NCBI RefSeq assembly: GCF_037977235.1
Contig: NZ_CP150276.1
Location: 4,774,001 to 4,838,000, forward strand
DNA length: 64,000 bases
Reading direction: 5' to 3'
Source of the DNA: Paenibacillus sp. FSL K6-0276
GTDB lineage: Bacteria > Bacillota > Bacilli > Paenibacillales > Paenibacillaceae
The notes under the pieces are model-generated. The model saw only the letters and a list, made by a program, of their open reading frames with translations. It searched no databases and was not told the origin of the DNA. The translations under genes and the position numbers were made by a program. This document shows positions 43,798-52,886 of this stretch, piece by piece (position 1 is the first letter of the stretch; each line of letters begins with the position of its first letter).

Positions 43798-45981
43798 TTA
43801 AGCCCCTACAGAATCGCTTTCAGCCGTTGTTTGCACATAGGAAGGCAATGTCCCATTATGGAGCAACCAAAGCTCGTGGAGTGCTCGTGTACAGCCTACA
43901 TACATCAGCTTCGCATCCCATGCTGTCGCCCCGTAATGGTCTTGATCGGCATCCGCTAAGATCACCGCATCAAATTCCAAACCTTTAGATAAATACACGG
44001 GTAGCACCGACAGCCCACCTTGATATTGCGTCATGCTGCCATCAATCAGATGAATATCTTCAAAATGCTGGGCGAGTTCAGTGTACAGCTCTGTGGCTTC
44101 ACGTAGGCTTCGTGTTAGTACAGCCACCGTACGGTATTCCCTTCCGGACAGGGACTTCAGCGCCGATTGTAAGGCGTTCAAACGAGCATTTCCTGCGGCT
44201 TCCTGCTCTCCGAACCCTTCCTCGTAGGCGATCATCCGAACAGAGTCACCGCTACGAAAGACAGGAACGGCTAGCAACGAACTTTCTACACCAGAAGATA
44301 GAATTCCATTAGCGAAGTCTATAATTTCCATGGTAGAACGATAGCTGCGTGTCAGCGCATGATAAGCCGTATTCTCAGGAGCAAACAAGGTTTGCATCTC
44401 TTCCCATGCATGAACGCCTTTATAAGCATGTATACCCTGCGACAGATCGCCTAGAATTGTAAAGGAATGTCCTCGCACGTATAAATCCAGCACAGCAATT
44501 TGGAAGGGTGAGAAATCCTGAGCTTCATCAATCACCACATGGTCAAAACGAGTGCTTCCTTCGTTCCCATTCAAAAGATAATGGATATACAGCAGAGGCG
44601 GTAAATCCTCTTCGCGTATGATCCCTTTTTTCAGCTCTTTTGCCGTTTCTTTCAGCACAGAAGTCGGAATATTCTCTGGTGGATTCACCGGCCAATCTTC
44701 CGGGACTTTAGCCGCACGGAAGATTTGCTTGTAAATCGTCAGCGGGTCATACTTAGGCCATTTTGCACTGTACGCCTTCTCTCGCTGCGCGCCTTTTTTC
44801 TTGCGATCTTTCAAAGCAGCAGCTGAAGGACTCTTCTTCAGTTCCATCTCAATCCAGCGATGAATCCGTGCCATTACACGTTCCTTACGCTTAGCTGGCG
44901 GATAAGGAGCGTACTCCTCATTATGCCAGCGCAAGATCATGGAGCGGCGCAGTACAGCACCTTCCCATGGGATAAAATCACCCTCAGGTACCGAGCTGCT
45001 TTCCAATAGCTTGATGCTGGACTCTATTATTCCCATCAACACCGTAGAACCCTTGAAGCGTCCAGGTGTCTCTTCTGTAATCACAGGCATGCCGCCCGGA
45101 GTTTCGAACCAATGGTTCATCGTCTCCGTAGCATCTTGCTCTGGAAGCTCCAGACCTAGTACATTTGCTGCCCAATCCGGGAAAGTGCTCTGGGCAATAT
45201 TTCCTACACCCAGTTCAGGCAGTACATCCGAAATATAATCCAGAAACATTCGGTTCGGTGCAAAAATAATCATTTTTTCTGCTGAGACCTGATCTTTGTA
45301 TTGATACAGCAGAAAGGCTAATCGGTGTAGTGCAACTGTAGTCTTACCACTTCCCGCTACGCCCTGAATGATCAATGCTGTATTTTTGGCGGCACGGATA
45401 ATCTTGTCCTGTTCCTCCTGAATGGTCGATACGATATCGCGGAGACGATTATCTTTGTTCTCACCCAGGCGATAGACGAGAAACTCATCTGACACCACAG
45501 GTGCGTCACTCTCCCGGTTGTACGTATCTGCGACCCGCTCCAGAATCTGCTTCCGTATCACCACGTTGCGCTTGAGGTATACCAGTCCTTCTATCAGCCC
45601 CTCAGGAGCTTCATAGGAGGCAGGCTCCGTACCACCGGTAAACGAATAGAACAGGCTTGCTACCGGTGCGCGCCAGTCGATGACTAGCGGACGGTCGCTT
45701 ACCTGCTCGCGGTCTACGCCGATTTTGCCTATATAGAGTGCCTTCCGCTGCTTCTCATCATTGCCCTGAAAATCAAGCCGTCCGAAATAAGGCTCCTGCC
45801 GAAGCTTGGCAAGATCTTTGCGCTTCTGATCACGGTTCGCTTCTAACACCTGTTCCGTATAATCATGTCCCGTGTACACCGGAGTCTGGTTAAGTTTCTC
45901 CAGTAAGGTGTCAATCTCAGCAAGCGCTTGATTCAGCCTGTCTTCTTCCTCTTGATAGGCACTTTGAAAGTTGTCTTCCAA
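43798..45981 (-). CDS. helD: RNA polymerase recycling helicase HelD
   Basis: UvrD/Rep-like ATPase that releases stalled RNA polymerase from DNA and works with the delta subunit. 727 aa: an N-terminal coiled-coil arm (about 1-60, YQEEEDRLNQALAEIDTLLE), Walker A IIQGVAGSGKTTVALHRL near 215, Walker B DHVVIDEAQDFSPFQ, and the C-terminal helicase motifs SYRSTMEIIDFANGIL and KGLEFDAVILADAD. TTG start at 45981 behind AGGAGG. The leader AAGCTCGATAAACTTTTAGG resembles the ribosome-binding repeat seen before gpr and apt. Confidence 0.93.
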   Translation of the reverse strand: MEDNFQSAYQEEEDRLNQALAEIDTLLEKLNQTPVYTGHDYTEQVLEANRDQKRKDLAKLRQEPYFGRLDFQGNDEKQRKALYIGKIGVDREQVSDRPLVIDWRAPVASLFYSFTGGTEPASYEAPEGLIEGLVYLKRNVVIRKQILERVADTYNRESDAPVVSDEFLVYRLGENKDNRLRDIVSTIQEEQDKIIRAAKNTALIIQGVAGSGKTTVALHRLAFLLYQYKDQVSAEKMIIFAPNRMFLDYISDVLPELGVGNIAQSTFPDWAANVLGLELPEQDATETMNHWFETPGGMPVITEETPGRFKGSTVLMGIIESSIKLLESSSVPEGDFIPWEGAVLRRSMILRWHNEEYAPYPPAKRKERVMARIHRWIEMELKKSPSAAALKDRKKKGAQREKAYSAKWPKYDPLTIYKQIFRAAKVPEDWPVNPPENIPTSVLKETAKELKKGIIREEDLPPLLYIHYLLNGNEGSTRFDHVVIDEAQDFSPFQIAVLDLYVRGHSFTILGDLSQGIHAYKGVHAWEEMQTLFAPENTAYHALTRSYRSTMEIIDFANGILSSGVESSLLAVPVFRSGDSVRMIAYEEGFGEQEAAGNARLNALQSALKSLSGREYRTVAVLTRSLREATELYTELAQHFEDIHLIDGSMTQYQGGLSVLPVYLSKGLEFDAVILADADQDHYGATAWDAKLMYVGCTRALHELWLLHNGTLPSYVQTTAESDSVGA

Positions 45982-46109
45982 TTTCAGTTACCTCCTAAAA
46001 GTTTATCGAGCTTAAATTTTCATTCTCCTCATCCCTCTTCTCACACAAAAAGGATACCCATTGTAGCACAATCAGCGTTTAAATACCAAATATTTCAAGC
46101 CAATCAACA

Positions 46110-47408
46110 CTATAGCACAGCTTGCAAAATAAAGTTGGCCACAAACAAGCCCGCAATCCCATACAGCGCAGGAGGTACTTCCTTACCCTTGCCCACCGCA
46201 AGCTTCACGATCGGATAGGTGATGAAGCCAAAAGCCATACCGTCCACGATGCTATAAGTGAATGGAATCATAACCATGATAAGAAAAGAAGGAAAGAGCT
46301 CTGTCAAATCGCTCAAGTCCATTTCGCGCACATTCTGTACCATAAGCCCACCGATTACAATCAATATCGGAGCGATAGCACTGTCTGGAATGTAGGAGAG
46401 CAGAGGGAGGAACAAGAATGTCGCCCCGAACAGAAGCCCTGCCACGAGTGAGGTCAGTCCCGAACGTCCACCTGCAGCAATGCCTGCATTGGATTCCGCA
46501 GCGGCTACTACAGGACTGCTTCCGAAGAGACCTGCAGCAATATTGGCAATAGAGAGCGCCCGTAAGCTACTCTTGAAGCGCTCAGGGCGCCCTGCCATCA
46601 TGGTCTGTGAGGCGACTAGCCCAATATTTTCAAATACAACGATTAAGAGCAGTAAGAAAACAGCAATCCAGAACACAAGGCTTACTATGCCGCTCCAGTC
46701 CATTCCCAGAAATAAGCTTCCATAACCCGTAAATACATGCCCTGATGCCTGCTTCTCTGGCGCGTGAGCCGCTCCCAGCAAGTAGGCTAGACCTGTACCA
46801 ACCAGCATACTGATAAGCAAACCACCGTTGGTTCCCCGGATAAACAGCACTAAAGCGAGTAACAAGGTTACACAGGAAGTGATAACTGCTGGATCACTAA
46901 AATGTCCTATAGCAACAAAAGTGGTCTGATGTGCAATCACAATCCCGCTTTTTTGCAGTCCTATAAAGGTCAGAAAAAGCCCTATCCCGACTGTAATGGC
47001 ATGCTGTAGGTTTTGAGGAATCGCCTCACTTAGAATACGATAGAGCGATGTGAAGGCCACGATAGCGAATAACACACCGGTTATTACGACTACAGTAAGC
47101 GCCTCTCTCCAACCCAAATTCATAGAATGTACAAGTGTGTATGTGAAAAATGCGTTTATCCCCATCCCTGGTACCACGATGATCGGCGTCTTCCCACCGA
47201 AGGCCATCAGTAGACAGCCTGTAATGGCAGTCAATAGTGTAGCCACCATTGCTGGTCTAAGCGGCATACCCGCGTCATGAAGAATGGTCGCATTCACCAT
47301 CACAATATATACTGAAGCAAAATACGAGAGGATCCCTGCAGCCCATTCCCGTTTCCAATCATTCTCAGGCGCAAGCCCTACACTATTTCGCCAAAAATTC
47401 GATTTCAT
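46110..47408 (-). CDS. NCS2 permease, AzgA-type (guanine/hypoxanthine/adenine)
   Basis: Proton-coupled purine base importer. 432 aa with about 13 membrane segments; AzgA-type hallmarks are VVPGMGINAFFTYTLV, LTFIGLQKSGIV and the ESNAGIAAGGRSGLTSLVAG stretch (usually ESxTGxAAGGRTGL). This group contains PbuG/PbuO, distinct from the uracil type at 56221. ATG at 47408 with GGAGG at 9 bases; TTG at 47414 is less likely. No purine riboswitch is visible, but the leader is folded; see next entry. Confidence 0.9.
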   Translation of the reverse strand: MKSNFWRNSVGLAPENDWKREWAAGILSYFASVYIVMVNATILHDAGMPLRPAMVATLLTAITGCLLMAFGGKTPIIVVPGMGINAFFTYTLVHSMNLGWREALTVVVITGVLFAIVAFTSLYRILSEAIPQNLQHAITVGIGLFLTFIGLQKSGIVIAHQTTFVAIGHFSDPAVITSCVTLLLALVLFIRGTNGGLLISMLVGTGLAYLLGAAHAPEKQASGHVFTGYGSLFLGMDWSGIVSLVFWIAVFLLLLIVVFENIGLVASQTMMAGRPERFKSSLRALSIANIAAGLFGSSPVVAAAESNAGIAAGGRSGLTSLVAGLLFGATFLFLPLLSYIPDSAIAPILIVIGGLMVQNVREMDLSDLTELFPSFLIMVMIPFTYSIVDGMAFGFITYPIVKLAVGKGKEVPPALYGIAGLFVANFILQAVL

Positions 47409-47439
47409 GTACAATAACCTCCACTGATATTAAGTTCCG

Positions 47440-47537
47440 CAGGCGGATATTACCCGGATAATAAGGCTTATAATCAGCGGCTCATCCCGGTTTAGCTATT
47501 ATGCCTATTTGTGGTCTGCATCTTGCAGACCCGCCTG
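47440..47537 (-). ncRNA. Folded leader of the purine permease gene (candidate)
   Basis: On the minus strand CAGGCGG (47537-47531) pairs perfectly with CCGCCTG (47446-47440). Directly inside is a perfect hairpin GTCTGCA-AGA-TGCAGAC. The remaining arm contains ACCGGGAT and ATCCGGGT, which pair with one mismatch. This is a closed multi-stem unit ending 30 bp before the start codon. It does not match the purine aptamer. Confidence 0.5.
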
Positions 47538-47547
47538 TTAACCACAA

Positions 47548-47590
47548 CAAAAGGGCGTAAGCACTGGATTCCAGCTGCTCGCCCTTTTGT
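47548..47590 (-). terminator. Intrinsic terminator of hisS-aspS-tcdA
   Basis: AAAAGGGCG / CGCCCTTTT arms enclosing CTGGA-T-TCCAG, with T-runs in both directions, 55 bp after the tcdA stop. Confidence 0.9.
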
Positions 47591-47644
47591 CCATTTTATT
47601 ACTAATATCGCTATAATTGAAACAGCTTCAGCTCAGCGGTTCAC

Positions 47645-48400
47645 TTACACGCTGACGCCTCCAGCCTCAAGCAAATCACGCACGGCAACACTGACCATGA
47701 TCAGGCCTGCTACCGGCGGAACGAAGGCGTTACTAGCTGGTGGTTGTTTCGCTTTACGTCGATCCGGCGCATTCTCCGGAACGATCTTATCTGTAACATC
47801 CTGACGTGGCTTCATTGGCGGCTCCGTAGAGAAAACCACCTTCACGCCTTTCTTAATTCCTTCCTTACGCAGCTTCTGACGAATGACACGCGCAATAGGG
47901 TCATAAGTTGTCTTGGAAATGTCAGCTACCTGGAATCGTGTAGGATCCATTTTATTGGCAGCGCCCATACTAGAGATCATTGGAATTCCACGGGATAGAC
48001 ATTCTTTGATTAAGTGAACCTTATAAATAATCGTATCCGAAGCATCAATCACATAATCAGGTTTTAATTTGAACAATTCCTCATAGGTTTCTTCCGTATA
48101 GAACATGTTGAGTGCAATCGCTTCGCATTCCGGATTGATCAGCTTCACACGGTCTACCATCAGTTCAGCCTTCTTCTGCCCAACCGTTGTGGTGAGTGCA
48201 TGAATCTGCCGATTCACATTGGTGATGTCTACAGTATCCTTATCTATGAGAATAAGTCTGCCGATGCCGGTACGCGCCAAAGCCTCAACAGCCATACCGC
48301 CAACACCGCCGATGCCTAGCACCGCTACCGTGCTGTTCTTCATTATCTCCAGACCTTCCGGTCCGATCGCCAGTTCCGTACGTGAGAACTGATGCAGCAT
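47645..48400 (-). CDS. tcdA: tRNA threonylcarbamoyladenosine dehydratase TcdA
   Basis: E1-like (ThiF/MoeB) enzyme that cyclises t6A37 of tRNA to ct6A; B. subtilis YrvM. 251 aa: HQFSRTELAIGPEGLEIM, nucleotide-binding loop VAVLGIGGVGGMAVEAL, LIDKDTVDITNVNRQIHA and VIDASDTI. The TcdA-specific region KVVFSTEPPMKPRQD is present. ATG at 48400 with AAGGAGG. Third gene of hisS-aspS-tcdA. Confidence 0.93.
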   Translation of the reverse strand: MLHQFSRTELAIGPEGLEIMKNSTVAVLGIGGVGGMAVEALARTGIGRLILIDKDTVDITNVNRQIHALTTTVGQKKAELMVDRVKLINPECEAIALNMFYTEETYEELFKLKPDYVIDASDTIIYKVHLIKECLSRGIPMISSMGAANKMDPTRFQVADISKTTYDPIARVIRQKLRKEGIKKGVKVVFSTEPPMKPRQDVTDKIVPENAPDRRKAKQPPASNAFVPPVAGLIMVSVAVRDLLEAGGVSV

Positions 48401-48466
48401 GAGGTACAGCCTCCTTCAAAAGCTTTGGTGAAGCAGAAATCTGCCTCGCCCGCTTCGATTTGTTAG

Positions 48467-50245
48467 TTATTCTTTTTCTTTCTTCGGTTTAAGAGCCAGC
48501 TTAATGTGCAGTTGCTCCAATTGTGAACCGTCTACTGGCGAAGGTGCATCCATAAGTAGATCTGTTGCACTTGCTGTTTTCGGGAACGCGATGGTTTCGC
48601 GCAGATTCGTACGACCGGACAGCAGCATCACTAGACGGTCTAAACCGAAGGCGATACCACCGTGTGGAGGTGTACCATATTCGAACGCATCCATCAGGTA
48701 GCCAAATTTCTCGTAAGCAACCTCTTTCGTAAATCCAAGAGCTTCGAACATTTTCTCCTGTACTTCGCGTTTGTATATCCGCATGGAGCCCCCGCCTACT
48801 TCGTAACCGTTCAAAACAATGTCATAAGCTTGTGCACGGATCGCACCTGGATCTGTGTCAAATAGATGCAGATCCTCTTCACGTGGACGAGTGAACGGAT
48901 GGTGTTCTGCCACATAACGTTTCTGATCTTCGTCATATCCAAGTAGTGGGAAGTCTGTAACCCAAGCGAACTTGAACACGTTATCGTCAATCAGACCGAG
49001 TTGACGTCCAATTTTGACACGTAGAGCGCCTAGAACGTCTGCTACAACCTTTTTATTATCAGCAGAGAAAAGGAGAAGGTCGCCTTCTTCAGCGCCTGTA
49101 CGTTCCTTCACAGCGGCAATTTCTTCTTCGGAGAAGAATTTCACAATCGGTCCTTTGAATTCGCCGTCTTTCACTTGAATCCAAGCCAAACCTTTCGCGC
49201 CATAACGAGCGGCAAAAGGTCCGAGGTCATCGATTTCTTTACGAGTCCAAGTACCACAGCCTTTAGCATTTAGACATTTCACTTCTCCGCCTTTTTCGAT
49301 CACGGAAGCGAATACCTTCACACCACTAGTTGCAACAATATCGTTCATTTCTACAAGCTCTAATCCAAAACGTAGATCAGGTTTGTCAGAACCGTATTTG
49401 CCCATAGCCTCAGCATAAGTCAAACGTTGGAATGGAAGCTGGATATCTGCTCCTACAGTTTCCTTGAACAGACGTTGCATCAGCTTCTCCATCATACCAA
49501 GCAGTTCATCTTGTGAGAGGAATGAAGTCTCGATGTCCACTTGAGTGAATTCAGGCTGACGGTCAGCACGTAAATCTTCATCACGGAAACAACGAGCGAC
49601 TTGGTAATAGCGCTCAACGCCGCCCACCATCAACAATTGCTTATAGATTTGTGGAGATTGTGGCAATGCGAAGAATTCGCCTTCATGCACACGGCTTGGC
49701 ACCAGATAATCACGCGCGCCTTCAGGTGAGCTCTTAGTAAGGATCGGTGTCTCAACATCGATGAATCCTTCACCGTCAAGGAAATCGCGGAAAATCTTAG
49801 AAGCTTTCGAACGAAGCAACAAGGTTCTTTGCATTTCCGGACGACGAAGATCCAAATAGCGATATTTGAGACGCAGAGATTCGTCTACTTCCACACCATC
49901 TTCGATGAAGAATGGAGGTGTCTTAGCTGCGTTCAACACTTCAATTTCTGTAATTTGCACTTCAATTTCACCTGTTGGCAGGTTGCGGTTAATGGTTTCA
50001 GCATCACGTTTAACCACTTTACCTTTAACAGCCAGAACGTATTCACTACGAACCTTATCGGCAATTTGTAATGCTTCGCCAGAGTAGTCTGGGTTAAATA
50101 CAACTTGCACAATTCCGCTTCTGTCACGCAGATCAATAAATAGTACGCCCCCAAGGTCTCGACGAGTCTGCACCCATCCGTTCAAGGTTACCGTCTGTCC
50201 AATATGTTCTGGTGTTATTTGTCCACAATGATGACTTCTTTGCAT
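48467..50245 (-). CDS. aspS: Aspartyl-tRNA synthetase
   Basis: Class II synthetase, 592 aa, bacterial type: N-terminal OB anticodon-binding domain (about 1-105, VTLNGWVQTRRDLGGVLFIDL), motif 2 FRDEDLRADRQPEFTQVDIE, the bacterial GAD insertion (about 290-420) and motif 3 GIAFGLDRLVMLLSG. ATG at 50245. In the hisS-aspS-tcdA operon behind a T-box whose specifier reads best as an Asp codon. Confidence 0.98.
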   Translation of the reverse strand: MQRSHHCGQITPEHIGQTVTLNGWVQTRRDLGGVLFIDLRDRSGIVQVVFNPDYSGEALQIADKVRSEYVLAVKGKVVKRDAETINRNLPTGEIEVQITEIEVLNAAKTPPFFIEDGVEVDESLRLKYRYLDLRRPEMQRTLLLRSKASKIFRDFLDGEGFIDVETPILTKSSPEGARDYLVPSRVHEGEFFALPQSPQIYKQLLMVGGVERYYQVARCFRDEDLRADRQPEFTQVDIETSFLSQDELLGMMEKLMQRLFKETVGADIQLPFQRLTYAEAMGKYGSDKPDLRFGLELVEMNDIVATSGVKVFASVIEKGGEVKCLNAKGCGTWTRKEIDDLGPFAARYGAKGLAWIQVKDGEFKGPIVKFFSEEEIAAVKERTGAEEGDLLLFSADNKKVVADVLGALRVKIGRQLGLIDDNVFKFAWVTDFPLLGYDEDQKRYVAEHHPFTRPREEDLHLFDTDPGAIRAQAYDIVLNGYEVGGGSMRIYKREVQEKMFEALGFTKEVAYEKFGYLMDAFEYGTPPHGGIAFGLDRLVMLLSGRTNLRETIAFPKTASATDLLMDAPSPVDGSQLEQLHIKLALKPKKEKE

Positions 50246-50326
50246 AATTTATCATTCCCCTTCATGGTTAAAAATACATTTCTTATCTTTCTCTCTACAG
50301 TCACCATAAGACGATGTAGTCAGAGT

Positions 50327-51580
50327 TTAAACTAGCGCCTGTCCCAGCTCTTCCAGCTTCACGGTGCGCTGCTCCCCTGTATTCATCGACTTCAGGGTAA
50401 TTACACCATTCTTCAGCTCATCTTCGCCAAGAATCGCAGTATAACGTGCCGACATACGGTCAGCCGATTTCATCTGTGCCTTCATCTTCCGGCCCAGATA
50501 GTCGCGTTCTGCGGAGAACCCTTGGCTGCGAAGGATGAATAGCTGCTTAGAGATTTCAATATCAGCCTCTTCACCAAGTGCTACGAAGTACACATCTAGT
50601 GGCTTCGCCGTCTCCAGCTCTACCTTCTGATCCTCCAAAATGAGGAGAATTCGTTCCAGCCCGATCCCAAAACCAATACCCGGTTGATCCGGTCCACCGA
50701 TTTCTTCAACCAAACCGTTGTACCGACCTCCACCGCCCACGGTATCAATCGAACCAATACCTGCTGCTTTATATTCAAACGCTGTATGCGTGTAATAATC
50801 TAAACCGCGTACAAGACGAGGGTTGATTGTGAATTCCACACCCATGATGTCGAGATGCATCTTGACCTTTTCAAAGTGTGTCGTGCATTCTTCATCCAGA
50901 CTATCCAAAATCGAAGGAGCATCCGTAAATTTATCCTGATCCACCTTGCAATCCAATACGCGCAGCGGATTACGCTCGATACGACGCTGACAGTCACTGC
51001 AAAGGGTATCCTTCATCGGTCTAAGGAATCCCAGAAGTTTCTCCCGATAAGCCGCACGGCTAGGTGCATTTCCGACAGAATTGATCTCCACTCTTACATC
51101 CTTAAGGCCCAGGTCCTTATAGAATTGATAGCCTAAGGAGACCACCTCTGCATCAATAGCCGGATCCACGGCTCCGAAAGCCTCAATACCAAACTGATGG
51201 AATTGACGGTATCTGCCTGCTTGTGGACGCTCATAACGGAACATAGGTCCGATATAATATAGCTTACTTACATCAGGCTCACCGTATAGCTTGTTCTGAA
51301 CGTAAGCACGAACGACACCAGCCGTTCCTTCTGGACGAAGCGCCAAATCGCGGTCGCCTTTATCCTTAAACGTATACATCTCGCCTTCCACAATATCCGT
51401 TGTTTCGCCTACTCCACGCTCGAACAACCCTGTGTGCTCGAACATCGGTGTACGGATTTCTCTGTAATTGAAGCGGCGGCATAAATCTCTGGCCTTCCCT
51501 TCAATATACTGCCAATTCTCCACAGCTCCTGGAAGCACATCCTGCGTTCCTGTAGGTTTCTCAAATCTTTCTTTAGCCAC
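50327..51580 (-). CDS. hisS: Histidyl-tRNA synthetase
   Basis: Class II synthetase, 417 aa: motif 1 GTQDVLPGAVENWQYIE, motif 2 FRYERPQAGRYRQFHQFGIE, HisA/HisB motifs LVRGLDYYTHTAFEY and GGGGRYNGLVEEIGG, and C-terminal anticodon-binding domain. GTG start at 51580 with GGAGGG. First gene of the operon, 70 bp after the T-box terminator. Confidence 0.98.
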   Translation of the reverse strand: MAKERFEKPTGTQDVLPGAVENWQYIEGKARDLCRRFNYREIRTPMFEHTGLFERGVGETTDIVEGEMYTFKDKGDRDLALRPEGTAGVVRAYVQNKLYGEPDVSKLYYIGPMFRYERPQAGRYRQFHQFGIEAFGAVDPAIDAEVVSLGYQFYKDLGLKDVRVEINSVGNAPSRAAYREKLLGFLRPMKDTLCSDCQRRIERNPLRVLDCKVDQDKFTDAPSILDSLDEECTTHFEKVKMHLDIMGVEFTINPRLVRGLDYYTHTAFEYKAAGIGSIDTVGGGGRYNGLVEEIGGPDQPGIGFGIGLERILLILEDQKVELETAKPLDVYFVALGEEADIEISKQLFILRSQGFSAERDYLGRKMKAQMKSADRMSARYTAILGEDELKNGVITLKSMNTGEQRTVKLEELGQALV

Positions 51581-51651
51581 AGTCTATCCCTCCTAAAAAA
51601 TAACCCCTCTAAATCTGTTCTCTTCATCACTTCATATTGCTAAACAAAACA

Positions 51652-52008
51652 AAAAATCCCCCGCCCTGTTTATAAAAAACAGGGACGAGGGATTATCATA
51701 ACCAATAATACACCCGTGGTACCACCCACATTCCGGATCAGAACAATACTGAGTCCGCTCAAAGCGGTTAACGCCCGCCTACGCGTAAACGGCTACTGAT
51801 CGCGGCAATATGCATTGCCCACTTTCGCCGTACGTTCTCGGGGAGGTCATTCATTCGCTCATCAACAGAATCCTTGCAGCCAAGCGGAAACGATAAATCA
51901 TCCATTGTACTGGATATCATCTGAATCTACAGGGGGATTCCTCTCTGGGGTTGTGGGTCCTCGAATTACTTGTTCCCGTCATCAAAACCATATGATAAAA
52001 TCGTATAT
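51652..52008 (-). promoter_or_regulatory. T-box riboswitch of hisS-aspS, specifier reads Asp (GAC)
   Basis: T-box TGGGTGGTACCACGGG at 51727-51712; terminator ATCCCTCGTCCCTGTTT / AAACAGGGCGGGGGAT with a T6 run at 51693-51652; Stem I with AGAGAG bulge in the 51950 region. The specifier side reads GAATGAAT-GAC-CTCCCCGAG; GAC (51848-51846) is the only sense codon that fits in this place, and neither CAC nor CAT is present there. Confidence 0.88.
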
Positions 52009-52014
52009 TTTTAA

Positions 52015-52043
52015 ATTCTACTGAACTACTGTGCTAAAGTCAA
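52015..52043 (-). promoter_or_regulatory. Promoter of the hisS T-box transcript
   Basis: Minus strand TTGACT (52043-52038), exactly 17 bases, TAGAAT (52020-52015), immediately before the T-box leader. Confidence 0.8.
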
Positions 52044-52113
52044 GGCAGGAAATGCGAAGCTGAATAAAAAATTCGACAACTTTCAACTTTTGAGCTTTAA
52101 CTTCAACCGTTAC

Positions 52114-52147
52114 AAAAAAAATGACCTGCAGCCGAATGCTGCAGGTC
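52114..52147 (-). terminator. Intrinsic terminator of the 150-aa gene
   Basis: Perfect stem GACCTGCAGC-ATTCG-GCTGCAGGTC on the minus strand followed by ATTTTTTTTG. Confidence 0.92.
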
Positions 52148-52269
52148 CATCATCATATATTATTAAAAAGGGGGTCATGCCATTATTATAAACACGCTAT
52201 ATTAAGGAAACATGTATGTAATATTACGATTATATTACATTCATGAAAGCGGTTTATTTTAATAGATTG

Positions 52270-52722
52270 TTATTCATCGAATTGCTCAACAAATGCCCCT
52301 TTACCCCGAAGCGTTTCCACAACCTCATTATAATTCTCTTCTGCGACACTTAGGTCCATCACATAACGAAGTTCACTTAAATCCCCATCTTCGAGTTCCC
52401 CATCCGCTACACCCGCACTAACCTGATCTTCATCCACACTATAATGGGTTTCAGGTTCATCCCGAGTTTCGGATGCGACAACACCAGAAACCAGCATAGC
52501 TCCAGCTGCCGGTGTGCTACCCGTTCCAAGCGTTCCTACTGTACCTGCTGCCATAGTTGTATTACTAAATGGCGCGATAGGAAACAGAATTCTACGATCT
52601 TCCCCAATAGGGTCCGTGAGTGGCCAAACCTCCAAGCCATCCACCTTGTAACTAATCAACGCTGTTTTTGCGCCTTCCGCTTCATTTTCCGTTCTGAAAT
52701 ATGCCTGGATTTTTCTGGTCAT
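52270..52722 (-). CDS. Hypothetical protein with a Gly/Thr/Ala-rich centre
   Basis: Not confidently recognised. 150 aa: N-terminal alpha/beta unit (MTRKIQAYFRTENEAEGAKT ... VDGLEVWPL) reminiscent of YflT/17M-type stress proteins, a Gly-Ala-Thr-rich neutral stretch (about 55-85, TMAAGTVGTLGTGSTPAAGA), then an acidic C-terminal half ending in a second possible alpha/beta unit (LRYVMDLSVAEENYNEVVET). The ATG at 52722 has GGAGG at 8 bases. Own terminator; upstream lies the structured RNA candidate. Possible stress or spore role is only a guess. Confidence 0.75.
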   Translation of the reverse strand: MTRKIQAYFRTENEAEGAKTALISYKVDGLEVWPLTDPIGEDRRILFPIAPFSNTTMAAGTVGTLGTGSTPAAGAMLVSGVVASETRDEPETHYSVDEDQVSAGVADGELEDGDLSELRYVMDLSVAEENYNEVVETLRGKGAFVEQFDE

Positions 52723-52886
52723 CGCCATTACCTCCTTGGATTATAAGTCTCATTGTTATTAATTGTTTATTTCAGGACCTTCAATATTTCACGAACAAAT
52801 GCAGGCTCATCTTTCTTGTGGTCTATTACCCTTATCACGATGATTTCTAACCTCTAGTTAGAAAATACACTTCGTTAACAACATCG

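Noticed and set aside
47440..47537. Purine riboswitch before the AzgA-type permease
   Set aside because: The closing helix has no J1/2 spacer, the first hairpin has a 3-base loop, and the conserved loop-loop and junction sequences of the purine aptamer are absent.
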